Source of the DNA: Novosphingobium aquimarinum
GTDB taxonomy: Bacteria > Pseudomonadota > Alphaproteobacteria > Sphingomonadales > Sphingomonadaceae
Length of the DNA stretch: 64,000 nt
Assembly: GCF_009746585.1 (NCBI RefSeq)
Contig: NZ_WRPO01000001.1
Span: 124,001 to 188,000, forward strand
Direction of reading: 5' to 3'
In this document: piece by piece, positions 56,301 to 64,000 of the stretch
Position numbering within the stretch: position 1 is the stretch's first letter
How the letters are laid out: every line of letters starts with the position of its first letter
Program-made: the position numbers and the translations under genes
The notes under the pieces: model-generated
Database searches by the model: none
What the model was told of the DNA's origin: nothing
Seen by the model: the letters and a program-made list of their open reading frames with translations, nothing else

Positions 56301-57862
56301 CAGTGCGCTCCCCCGGGCGCTGCGGGCGTCGGGCCATGGCCCTCTTCCGATACGGTATGAACGGCAGCCTGCGGCTTGCCGGCAGTCGGGCGGGCATCGC
56401 CTTGCGGCGCGGCGTGCGCGAGCCGTGCGTCGAGCGCCTGAATATCGGCGCGCATCGGCGCAAGGAAGCTCTCAGGGTAAATACCCATCCACAGCACCGC
56501 GAGCGCCAGTGGGATCATCATCGCGTATTCACGCATGGTCAGGTCGCCCATCGCCGCGGCATCGGCGTTTACCTGCTCTCCGAACGCGACGCGGCGGTAG
56601 AGGTAAAGCATGTAAGCCGCACCGAGGATGATGCCGGTGGTGCAGATCAGCGCCACCCAGCTCGACACCTGATAGATACCGGCAAGGCTGAGGAACTCGG
56701 CCACGAAGCCCGAGGTCCCCGGCAGGCCGATCGAGGCCATGGTGAACAGCAGGAAGAACAGGGCATAGCGCGGCATGTTGATCGAGAGGCCGCCGTAGCG
56801 GCTGATCTCGCGCGTGTGCAGCCGATCGTAGATCACGCCGACGGCCAGAAACAGCGCACCCGAAACCAGACCGTGGCTCAGCATCATGATCATCGAGCCT
56901 TCGAGGCCCTGCGGATTGAACGCGAAGAGGCCGACGGTCACGATCGCCATGTGCGCAACCGAGGAATAGGCGATCAGCTTTTTCATGTCGTGCTGCACCA
57001 ACGCGATCAGCGAGGTCACGACCACCGCGATCATGGAGAGCCAGTAGACCAACCAGGCGAACTGCGCGGACGCTTCGGGGAACATAGGCAGGCTGAAGCG
57101 GATGAAGCCATAGCCGCCCATCTTGAGCAGGACGCCCGCGAGGATAACCGAACCCGCCGTCGGCGCCTGGACGTGCGCGTCGGGCAGCCAAGTGTGCACC
57201 GGCCACATCGGCATCTTCACCGCGAAGCTGGCGAAGAAGGCCAGCCACAGCCAGGTCTGCGCGGCGGGCGCAAAGTCCGTAACCATCAGCGTCGGAATGT
57301 CGGTTGTGCCCGCCTCGTTCACCATCCACAGCATCGCGATCAGCATCAGCACCGAACCGAGCAGCGTGTAGAGGAAGAACTTGTAGCTGGCGTAGATGCG
57401 GTTGTCCCCGCCCCAGATGCCGATGATGAGGTACATCGGGATCAGGCCGGCTTCGAAGAAGATGTAGAACAGGAACAAGTCCTGCGCCGCGAAAACGCCG
57501 ATCATCAGCATTTCCATCAGCAGGAACGCGGCCATGTATTCGCCGACGCGCTTGGTGACCGAGATCCAGCTCGCGCCGATGCAGATCGGCATGAGGAAAA
57601 CGGACAGCACGATCAGCATCAGGGCGATACCGTCGATGCCGAGCGCGTAGGAGAAGCCAGCGAACAGCTCGGTGCGTTCCGTGAACTGCCACTGCGCGCC
57701 GCCGATGTCGTAATTCGCCCAGAGGATCACGCCGAGCACGAAGTCGATCAGCGTCGCCACCAGCGCGACCGTGCGGGCCGGCTTCGCATCGAGGAACAGG
57801 CAGGCGATCGCACCGACCAACGGCACGAGCAGCATCAGGCTGAGGATCGGAAAACCACCCAT
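56300..57862 (-). CDS. nuoM: NADH-quinone oxidoreductase subunit M
   Basis: 520 residues from the ATG at 57862, which shares its A with the nuoL stop (TGATG); a GTG one codon earlier is also possible. About 14 membrane helices, antiporter-like. Conserved FYIFFEAGLIPMYLIIGIWGG with the key Glu, SYKFFLYTLLGS, FASFAVKMPMWPVHTWLPDA split in two blocks, and HDMKKLIAYSSVAHM. The C-terminus is extended by about 25 polar residues (GKPQAAVHTVSEEGHGP). Confidence 0.95.
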   Translation of the reverse strand: MGGFPILSLMLLVPLVGAIACLFLDAKPARTVALVATLIDFVLGVILWANYDIGGAQWQFTERTELFAGFSYALGIDGIALMLIVLSVFLMPICIGASWISVTKRVGEYMAAFLLMEMLMIGVFAAQDLFLFYIFFEAGLIPMYLIIGIWGGDNRIYASYKFFLYTLLGSVLMLIAMLWMVNEAGTTDIPTLMVTDFAPAAQTWLWLAFFASFAVKMPMWPVHTWLPDAHVQAPTAGSVILAGVLLKMGGYGFIRFSLPMFPEASAQFAWLVYWLSMIAVVVTSLIALVQHDMKKLIAYSSVAHMAIVTVGLFAFNPQGLEGSMIMMLSHGLVSGALFLAVGVIYDRLHTREISRYGGLSINMPRYALFFLLFTMASIGLPGTSGFVAEFLSLAGIYQVSSWVALICTTGIILGAAYMLYLYRRVAFGEQVNADAAAMGDLTMREYAMMIPLALAVLWMGIYPESFLAPMRADIQALDARLAHAAPQGDARPTAGKPQAAVHTVSEEGHGPTPAAPGGAH

Positions 57863-59952
57863 CACTTGATCACCCAGCTGACCGCCGCGACAAGTCCGAG
57901 CAGCATGACCAGCGCATAACTATACAGATACCCCGATTGCACCTTGTGGGCGTACGTCGAGCCCTTGGCGACGACCCAGGCGGCCCCATCGGGACCGAAC
58001 CGGTTGATCGTGCCCTCATCGCCCTGCTTCCAGAACACCTTGCCGAGCCAGAACGCCGGCACGACGAAGGCGTAGTGGTAGAGTTCGTCGAACATCCACT
58101 TGCGGTAGACGAAAGTGTAGATCGGGCCGAGCTGCCGGGCGACCGAAGCCGGGAAGTCGGTGTTGCGAATGTAGCCGTACCAGGCAAGCACGAAGCCGAT
58201 CGCCATGACCGTGAACGGCGACCATTTCACCCAGGTCGGCACTTCGTGCATCGCGTGGATCAGGTGCTCATGGAAGACCAGCGCGCCCTTCCAGAATTCG
58301 CCTGTGCCTTCGCTGACGAACTGGTGATGGAACACAAGGCCCGCGAACACGGCACCCAGAGACAGCACCAGCAGCGGAATCAGCATGACCAGCGGGCTCT
58401 CATGCGGGTGATAACCGCCCGTACCTTCGTGCGCATCGGCAGCGTGCGCCGAGTGCGCGACATCGTGACCGGCATCTTCCTGCGCGGGAGCATTTTCGGC
58501 CTCGTGGCCATGACCGTGCGTGTCGTGCGCATCATGGCCATGGGCATCGTGAAGAGCGTGCTGGATATGCTCCGAAGCGGCCCAGCGCGGCTTTCCGAAG
58601 AACGTCAGGAAAACGAGGCGCCAGGAATAGAAGCTCGTCATCAGCGCAGCGAGGATGCCCATCCAGAAGGCGAACTGACCCGACTGCGTGCCCGCGCCGA
58701 ACGCTGCCTCGAGAATCGCGTCCTTCGAGTAGAAGCCGGCAAACCCCACGAAACCTGCGATTCCAACGCCAGTGATGGCCAGCGTGCCCGCCGTCATCGT
58801 CCAGAAGGTGATCGGGATCTGCTTCCGCAGCGCGCCGTAGTACCGCATGTCCTGCTCGTGGTGCATCGAATGGATGACCGAGCCGGCACCGAGAAACAGC
58901 AGCGCCTTGAAGAAGGCGTGCGTGAATAAGTGGAACATCGCCGCGCCATAAGCGCCAACGCCTGCGGCAAAGAACATGTAGCCGAGCTGCGAGCAAGTCG
59001 AATAGGCGATGACGCGCTTGATGTCCCACTGCGTCGTGCCGATCGTGGCGGCGAAGAAGCAGGTCGCGGCGCCGATCACAGTGACGAATGTCGACGCGGC
59101 GGGGCTGGCCTCGAACATGGGCGAGAGGCGGCAGACCATGAAGACGCCGGCAGTGACCATGGTCGCGGCGTGAATCAGTGCCGAAACCGGGGTCGGGCCC
59201 TCCATCGCATCGGGCAACCAGGTGTGCAGGCCGAGCTGCGCCGACTTGCCCATCGCGCCGATGAACAGGAGGATGCACAGCACCGTCATCGTATCGAGGC
59301 GGTAGCCAAGGAAACCGATGGTCGATCCGGCCATGCCCGGAGCTGCGGCAAGGATCTCCGGGATCGAAGTTGTGCCGAACACCAGGTACGTGCCGAAGAT
59401 GCCGAGCATGAAGCCCAGGTCGCCCACGCGGTTTACCACGAAGGCCTTGATCGCGGCGGCGCAGGCCGAAGGCTTGCGGAACCAGAAGCCGATCAGAAGG
59501 TACGAGGCGAGACCCACGCCTTCCCAACCGAAAAACATCTGCACGAGATTGTTCGCGGTCACCAGCATCAGCATCGCGAAGGTGAACAGCGAGAGGTAGG
59601 CGAAGAACCGCGGCTGGTCCGGGTCCTCGTCCATGTAACCCCAGGAATAGAGGTGCACGAGCGCCGAGACCGTAGTGATGACCACGAGCATGACGGCCGT
59701 GAGCGTATCGACACGCAGCGCCCAGTCGAAGCTCATCGCGCCGGACTCTACCCACTTCAGCACGTGCACGACGGTGGCTTCACCGCCCCCGGCGACGAAG
59801 CTCAGGAAGATCGGCCAGGACAGCGCGCATGAGACGAACAGCGCGCCCGTGGTCACGATCTTGGCGGGAAACGCGCCAAGCTGCTTGTTGCCAAAGCCGG
59901 CGATGATCGCGGCCAGCAGCGGCAGGAATACGATGATGAGGATGGATTGCAC
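57862..59952 (-). CDS. nuoL: NADH-quinone oxidoreductase subunit L
   Basis: 696 residues, the largest antiporter-like subunit, with the long lateral helix at the C-terminus. GTG start at 59952 ([11 protein letters not shown]). Conserved [38 protein letters not shown], and [20 protein letters not shown]. Residues about 455-520 (58395-58580) are strikingly His-rich ([16 protein letters not shown] and more), in a loop between membrane helices. Its TGA overlaps the nuoM start. Confidence 0.96.
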   Translation of the reverse strand: MQSILIIVFLPLLAAIIAGFGNKQLGAFPAKIVTTGALFVSCALSWPIFLSFVAGGGEATVVHVLKWVESGAMSFDWALRVDTLTAVMLVVITTVSALVHLYSWGYMDEDPDQPRFFAYLSLFTFAMLMLVTANNLVQMFFGWEGVGLASYLLIGFWFRKPSACAAAIKAFVVNRVGDLGFMLGIFGTYLVFGTTSIPEILAAAPGMAGSTIGFLGYRLDTMTVLCILLFIGAMGKSAQLGLHTWLPDAMEGPTPVSALIHAATMVTAGVFMVCRLSPMFEASPAASTFVTVIGAATCFFAATIGTTQWDIKRVIAYSTCSQLGYMFFAAGVGAYGAAMFHLFTHAFFKALLFLGAGSVIHSMHHEQDMRYYGALRKQIPITFWTMTAGTLAITGVGIAGFVGFAGFYSKDAILEAAFGAGTQSGQFAFWMGILAALMTSFYSWRLVFLTFFGKPRWAASEHIQHALHDAHGHDAHDTHGHGHEAENAPAQEDAGHDVAHSAHAADAHEGTGGYHPHESPLVMLIPLLVLSLGAVFAGLVFHHQFVSEGTGEFWKGALVFHEHLIHAMHEVPTWVKWSPFTVMAIGFVLAWYGYIRNTDFPASVARQLGPIYTFVYRKWMFDELYHYAFVVPAFWLGKVFWKQGDEGTINRFGPDGAAWVVAKGSTYAHKVQSGYLYSYALVMLLGLVAAVSWVIK

Positions 59953-59958
59953 CGGTGG

Positions 59959-60264
59959 TTACCCCCTCATCCGGTTCACGTCGTCGACCGCGATGGTGCC
60001 GCGGCCACGGAAATAGATGACGAGGATCGCCAGCCCGATTGCCGCTTCACCCGCCGCGACGGTCAGCACGAACATCGCGAAAATCTGCCCGGTCAGGTCC
60101 TGCAGGAAGGCGCTGAAGGCGACCAGATTGATGTTTACCGCGAGCAGGATCAGCTCGATCGCCATCAGAATGATGATGATGTTCTTGCGGTTCAGAAAGA
60201 TGCCCAGCACGCCCAGCACGAACAGGATCGAGCTGACGACGACATAATGTTCGATGCCGATCAT
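59959..60264 (-). CDS. nuoK: NADH-quinone oxidoreductase subunit K
   Basis: 101 residues, three membrane helices. Contains [20 protein letters not shown] with the conserved Glu used in proton transfer, and [20 protein letters not shown] with the second. Length and pattern are exactly those of NuoK. Six bases before the nuoL start. Confidence 0.96.
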   Translation of the reverse strand: MIGIEHYVVVSSILFVLGVLGIFLNRKNIIIILMAIELILLAVNINLVAFSAFLQDLTGQIFAMFVLTVAAGEAAIGLAILVIYFRGRGTIAVDDVNRMRG

Positions 60265-60310
60265 GCGCCCAAAGCTCCCATGATCCGCTCATCGTAAGCG
60301 TGTCGAAGGA

Positions 60311-60928
60311 TCACAGCGAAACCCCCTTGCCGATCTCCGGCTTGACGTTGACGGTCGCCTCGTCGGGACGACGCGCGATCTGCTTGGCGATGTTCTGGCC
60401 GCGCACGTCGGTCCGCGGGCGGTGCGTGAGCACGATCGCGCCCACCATGGCGACAAGCAGGATGATGCCCGCCGCTTCGAACAGGAACAGGTAGCGACCG
60501 TACATCAGCGCGCCGATCGCCTCGATGTTGCTCTCTCCCACGGGCGCCATTGCGGTCCCGTCAGGCACGCCCAGTTCGAGTGCCCCAGCGCGGTAGGCGC
60601 CGATGCCGAGCACCAGTTCGGCCAGCAGCACCAGCGCAAGCGCCATGCCGAGCGGGAAGTTCTTGATGAACCCCGCGCGCAGCTCCGCGAAATCAATGTC
60701 GAGCATCATCACGACGAACAGGAACAATACCGCAACCGCGCCCACGTAAACGATGACGAGCAGCATCGCGATGAATTCCGCGCCGACCAGGACCATCAGG
60801 CCCGCCGCGTTGAAGAACGCGAGGATCAGCCAGAGCACCGAGTGCACCGGGTTGCGCGCCATGATCGTGATCGCGCCGGACGCGATGGTGAACACGGCAA
60901 AAAGGTAGAATGCAAATGTCTGGATCAT
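60311..60928 (-). CDS. nuoJ: NADH-quinone oxidoreductase subunit J
   Basis: 205 residues, five membrane helices. ARNPVHSVLWLILAFFNAAGL and VYVGAVAVLFLFVVMMLDID are the usual NuoJ blocks. The C-terminal segment (LTHRPRTDVRGQNIAKQIAR) is cytosolic and charged. 46 bp separate it from nuoK; no second promoter is obvious there. Confidence 0.95.
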   Translation of the reverse strand: MIQTFAFYLFAVFTIASGAITIMARNPVHSVLWLILAFFNAAGLMVLVGAEFIAMLLVIVYVGAVAVLFLFVVMMLDIDFAELRAGFIKNFPLGMALALVLLAELVLGIGAYRAGALELGVPDGTAMAPVGESNIEAIGALMYGRYLFLFEAAGIILLVAMVGAIVLTHRPRTDVRGQNIAKQIARRPDEATVNVKPEIGKGVSL

Positions 60929-60955
60929 GGTGGCCCTGTCCCCCGCGCGGGCGCC

Positions 60956-61441
60956 CTAGCGGTAGGGCGCGTCGGCTTCAAGGTTCGCGGCGATGGCCCG
61001 CTCCCACTTGTCCCCGTTCGCCAGCAGTTTCGCCTTGTCGTAGAGCAGTTCCTCGCGCGTTTCGGTCGCGTATTCGAAGTTCGGGCCCTCGACGATGGCA
61101 TCGACCGGGCAGGCTTCCTGGCAGAAGCCGCAGTAGATGCACTTGGTCATGTCGATGTCGTAGCGCGTGGTGCGGCGCGATCCGTCGGCGCGCGGTTCGG
61201 CTTCGATCGTGATCGCCTGCGCGGGGCAGACCGCTTCGCACAGCTTGCAGGCGATGCAGCGCTCTTCGCCGTTCGGATAGCGACGCAGCGCATGCTCACC
61301 GCGAAAACGAGGCGAGAGCGGGTTCTTTTCGAACGGATAGTTGATCGTCGCCTTGGGCTTGAAGAAGTACTTCAGCGTCAGCGCGTGGGCCTTCACGAAC
61401 TCGTAGAGCGTGAAGGATTTGACCAGTTGGGCAACGCTCAT
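60956..61441 (-). CDS. nuoI: NADH-quinone oxidoreductase subunit I
   Basis: 161 residues; carries clusters N6a and N6b, passing electrons towards N2. Two 4Fe-4S motifs: [12 protein letters not shown] and [13 protein letters not shown]-terminal amphipathic helix and [17 protein letters not shown] typical of NuoI. ATGA overlap with nuoH. Confidence 0.97.
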   Translation of the reverse strand: MSVAQLVKSFTLYEFVKAHALTLKYFFKPKATINYPFEKNPLSPRFRGEHALRRYPNGEERCIACKLCEAVCPAQAITIEAEPRADGSRRTTRYDIDMTKCIYCGFCQEACPVDAIVEGPNFEYATETREELLYDKAKLLANGDKWERAIAANLEADAPYR

Positions 61442-62484
61442 GCGCCGTACCTCGTAAACATCAGATAGCCCGAAACCAGCACCACGAACCCGAGGCTGAC
61501 GGGAAGAAACACTTTCCAGCCAAGCCGCATCAGCTGGTCATAGCGATAGCGCGGGACGGTCGCCTTCACCCACGAGAAGACGAAGAAGAAGAAGAAGGTC
61601 TTGAGCAGGAACCAGACAATGCCGGGCACCCAGTATAGGAACTCGAGCTCGAACGGCGGCAGCCACCCGCCGAAGAACAGCGTGGTGTTGAGCGCGCACA
61701 TCAGCAGCACGTTGGCGTATTCGCCCAACCAATAAAGCGCGAAGCTCATGGAGGAATATTCGGTCTGGTAACCCGCGACGAGCTCGGATTCGGCTTCGGT
61801 CAAGTCGAATGGCGCGCGCTGCGTCTCGGCCATGCCCGAGATCAGGAACATCACCCACATCGGGAAGAGCAACGGGTTGAAGGCGAACCCGTTGATGAAA
61901 CCAAAGATATGGCCCTTCTGCGCGATCACGATACCGTTCATGTTGAACGTACCGGCCCACAGGACCACGCAGATCAGAATGAAGCCGATGGAGACTTCAT
62001 AACTGATCATCTGCGCCGAAGCGCGCATCGCCGAAAAGAACGGGTACTTCGAGTTCGACGCCCAGCCCGCCATCACCGTGCCGTAAACACCCAGCGAACT
62101 GATCGCGAGCACGTAGAGCAGGCCGACGTTGATATTCGAGAGGATCGCGCCCGAATTGAACGGGATCACCGCCCAAGCGAGCAGCGCGACGGTGAACGTC
62201 ACGATCGGGGCGATCAGGAAGATGCCCTTATTGGCCGCCGACGGAACGATGGTTTCCTGCAGGAACACCTTGAGGCCATCCGCGAACGACTGAAGCAAGC
62301 CGAAGGGGCCAACCACATTAGGCCCGCGCCGCAGTGCCATTGCCGCCCAGATCTTGCGGTCGGCATAGATGATCATCGCGACCGCCAGCATGAGCGGCAG
62401 CGCTATCAGCAGGATGCCCGCGATCGTCGCCAGCGCCCACGCCCATTCGTAGGTCATGCCCCAGGATACGAAGGTTTCGGTCAC
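61438..62484 (-). CDS. nuoH: NADH-quinone oxidoreductase subunit H
   Basis: 348 residues, eight membrane helices; forms part of the quinone site. GTG start at 62484 overlapping the nuoG stop (GTGA). Conserved [47 protein letters not shown]-type [19 protein letters not shown] and [20 protein letters not shown]. An open frame further upstream is nuoG shadow. Confidence 0.96.
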   Translation of the reverse strand: MTETFVSWGMTYEWAWALATIAGILLIALPLMLAVAMIIYADRKIWAAMALRRGPNVVGPFGLLQSFADGLKVFLQETIVPSAANKGIFLIAPIVTFTVALLAWAVIPFNSGAILSNINVGLLYVLAISSLGVYGTVMAGWASNSKYPFFSAMRASAQMISYEVSIGFILICVVLWAGTFNMNGIVIAQKGHIFGFINGFAFNPLLFPMWVMFLISGMAETQRAPFDLTEAESELVAGYQTEYSSMSFALYWLGEYANVLLMCALNTTLFFGGWLPPFELEFLYWVPGIVWFLLKTFFFFFVFSWVKATVPRYRYDQLMRLGWKVFLPVSLGFVVLVSGYLMFTRYGA

Positions 62485-64000
62485 TCCGCCGCCTCCGCCA
62501 TCTCCTCGCCGTGGAGGAGTTCGGCCGAGCAGCGCTGCATGACGCCGCTCGCGCGGGCGATGGGGTTCGTCATGTAGAAATCCTTGACCGGGTAGGCGAT
62601 CGGACCGGAAGCGGAGCCGCCCCCGGCGGGCAGAACATGCCCGTAGTCTGCCAGGCCCTCGATGCCAAGGGCTGGAACGCTCGCGATCATCGCAGCGCGC
62701 AATTCGGCGAAGCTGTCGAAGCCGACCGAAACGCCCAGCGCATCTGCCAGCGCGCGCAGGATCGACCAATCCTCGCGGGCATCGCCCGGCGCGAACACGG
62801 CCTTGTCGGAAAACTGCACGCGACCTTCGGTGTTGACGTAAGTGCCCGCCTTCTCTGTGAATGCGGCAGCGGGAAGAATGATATCCGCCGCGTGCGCGCC
62901 CTTATCGCCGTGATGGCCGACATAGACGATCATCGAATCGGCGAACTTGGTGAAGTCCACTTCGTCCGCGCCCAGCGCCAGCAGCACTTTGGGCTTGGCC
63001 GCGATCAGGTCGGCGATGCCGCCCTTCTTCGCGAAGCCGAGCATCAGCCCGCCCATCCGGCTTGCCGCCATGTGGAGGACATTGAAGCCATTCCACTGCG
63101 TGCCGTCCTCAAGCTCGCGCACGAGGCCGATCTTTTCGCCCAGCGCCAGCGCCGCTTCGAGGCCGCCACGGCCCAGCCCCGCGCCGCCAACGATGATCGC
63201 GGGGCGCTTGGCGTCGCGGATCGTCTCGTAGACTTCGTTCGGCAGATCACCGATCACGGACAAGTCTTCGCCGAGGAACTGTCCGCCGAAGGTCGTGTCC
63301 CATTCGGGGCCGATCAGGAAGACCTTCGCACCGCGCTTGACCGCCTTACGCAGCCGCACGTTCACCAGCGGCGCTTCCCAGCGCACGTTCGACCCGACGA
63401 TCAGGATCGCATCCGCCGTCTCGATACCAGCGAGCGTCGAATTGAAGCTAACCGCAGCCAAGCTGTCGGTCGCGTAATCCATTCCGGTCTGGCGGCCTTC
63501 GAGAAGATCCGATCCCAGAGCACCGAGCAGCGATTTGGCCGCGAACATCGTCTCGCAATCGAGCATGTCGCCCGCCACCGCGGCGATGGACTTGCCTGGG
63601 TTGAGCGATGCCACCGCGGCGAATGCTTCAGACCAACTGGCCGGCTGCAGCTTGCCGTCGCGGCGTATCCACGGGCGATCGAGCCGGCGGTGCGTCAGGC
63701 CATCGACCTGATAGCGCGCCTTGTCGGAGATCCACTCCTCATTGACGTCGTCGTTGATCCGCGGAAGCACGCGCAGCACTTCACGGCCTCGGCTGTCGAT
63801 GCGGATGTTCGCGCCGCAGGCATCGGAAACGTCGATGCCAAGCGTCTTCTTCAGCTCCCAGGGCCGCGCCTCGTAAGCGTAGGGGCGCGAAGTCAGTGCT
63901 CCGACCGGGCACAAGTCGATGACGTTGGCGCTCATCTCGTGCTTGGCCGCATGCTCGAGATAAGTCGTGATCTGCATGTTCTCGCCACGATAGAGCGCGC
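62481..64000 (-). CDS. nuoG: NADH-quinone oxidoreductase subunit G, 5' part missing (window edge)
   Basis: At least 506 residues visible. The visible part begins with the end of the N-terminal Fe-S region ([20 protein letters not shown]), followed by the molybdopterin-oxidoreductase-like domain ([74 protein letters not shown]). This domain binds no molybdenum in complex I. Stop at 62481 overlaps nuoH. The 2Fe-2S and most 4Fe-4S ligands lie beyond the window. Confidence 0.96.
   Translation of the reverse strand, partial: ALYRGENMQITTYLEHAAKHEMSANVIDLCPVGALTSRPYAYEARPWELKKTLGIDVSDACGANIRIDSRGREVLRVLPRINDDVNEEWISDKARYQVDGLTHRRLDRPWIRRDGKLQPASWSEAFAAVASLNPGKSIAAVAGDMLDCETMFAAKSLLGALGSDLLEGRQTGMDYATDSLAAVSFNSTLAGIETADAILIVGSNVRWEAPLVNVRLRKAVKRGAKVFLIGPEWDTTFGGQFLGEDLSVIGDLPNEVYETIRDAKRPAIIVGGAGLGRGGLEAALALGEKIGLVRELEDGTQWNGFNVLHMAASRMGGLMLGFAKKGGIADLIAAKPKVLLALGADEVDFTKFADSMIVYVGHHGDKGAHAADIILPAAAFTEKAGTYVNTEGRVQFSDKAVFAPGDAREDWSILRALADALGVSVGFDSFAELRAAMIASVPALGIEGLADYGHVLPAGGGSASGPIAYPVKDFYMTNPIARASGVMQRCSAELLHGEEMAEAAE

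Noticed and set aside
1..64000. Search by eye for IS elements, integrases, prophage genes, CRISPR repeats, rRNA genes and restriction systems
   Set aside because: None seen. Gene content is core chromosomal and codon and base composition look uniform across the window.

Overview
The window is a GC-rich, gene-dense, wholly chromosomal segment of an alphaproteobacterium. The gene content and order (dusB-ntrB-ntrC-ntrY, fused ispDF, E1-beta with an N-terminal lipoyl domain, nuoG to nuoN followed by birA-coaX-rnj-DUF1467, a lexA promoter with the alphaproteobacterial GTTC-N7-GTTC box) point to the Sphingomonadales, most likely an Erythrobacteraceae-like organism. That placement is inference from family resemblance, not a search. 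I see no insertion sequence, prophage, integrase, CRISPR array or rRNA operon, and no clearly broken gene.

Layout. 1-4.9 kb: nitrogen-control two-component genes, leftward, translationally coupled to dusB. 4.9-9.3 kb: ispDF, a secreted protein, pncC, then ratA-lipA (leftward) and a beta-carbonic anhydrase. 9.3-17.6 kb: a secreted TPR-like protein, gyrA, DUF952, a YhhN-like membrane protein, trmFO, an EF-hand protein and a short squalene/phytoene-synthase homologue. 17.7-20.9 kb: three coupled Tad/Flp pseudopilin-type genes without the rest of a tad machine. 20.9-25.8 kb: pdhAB, ftsB, tRNA-Arg(CCT), DUF1178, a nitrilase-family amidase and glutaredoxin (leftward). 25.8-26.5 kb: a small heat-shock gene with an RpoH-like promoter and a ROSE-type RNA thermometer. 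26.5-30 kb: a structured intergenic stretch, pyrG, secG, tpiA. 30-39 kb: ppiD, trpE, a phosphodiester-glycosidase-type lipoprotein, trpG, trpD, trpC, moaC, moeA, lexA. 39-44.6 kb: comEC-like gene (leftward), gltX, gltA, a small membrane protein.

44.6-51.4 kb is the least ordinary part: a histidine-kinase-like protein whose phosphoacceptor His is replaced, a helical protein of unknown family, a nucleotidyltransferase-like membrane protein, an HPt-like protein whose phosphoacceptor His is also replaced, and a 906-residue membrane-anchored coiled-coil protein. Two GGTTAA-N7/8-TTARCC inverted repeats, resembling CtrA sites, lie in front of the two transcription units. I propose it as a candidate degenerate-phosphorelay or scaffold module linked to the cell cycle; this is a hypothesis.

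51.4-64 kb: DUF1467, RNase J, type III pantothenate kinase, biotin ligase and the complex I genes nuoN to nuoG (leftward, nuoG cut by the window edge). Many adjacent genes overlap by ATGA, GTGA or TGATG, so translational coupling is the dominant local architecture, and several starts are TTG or GTG.
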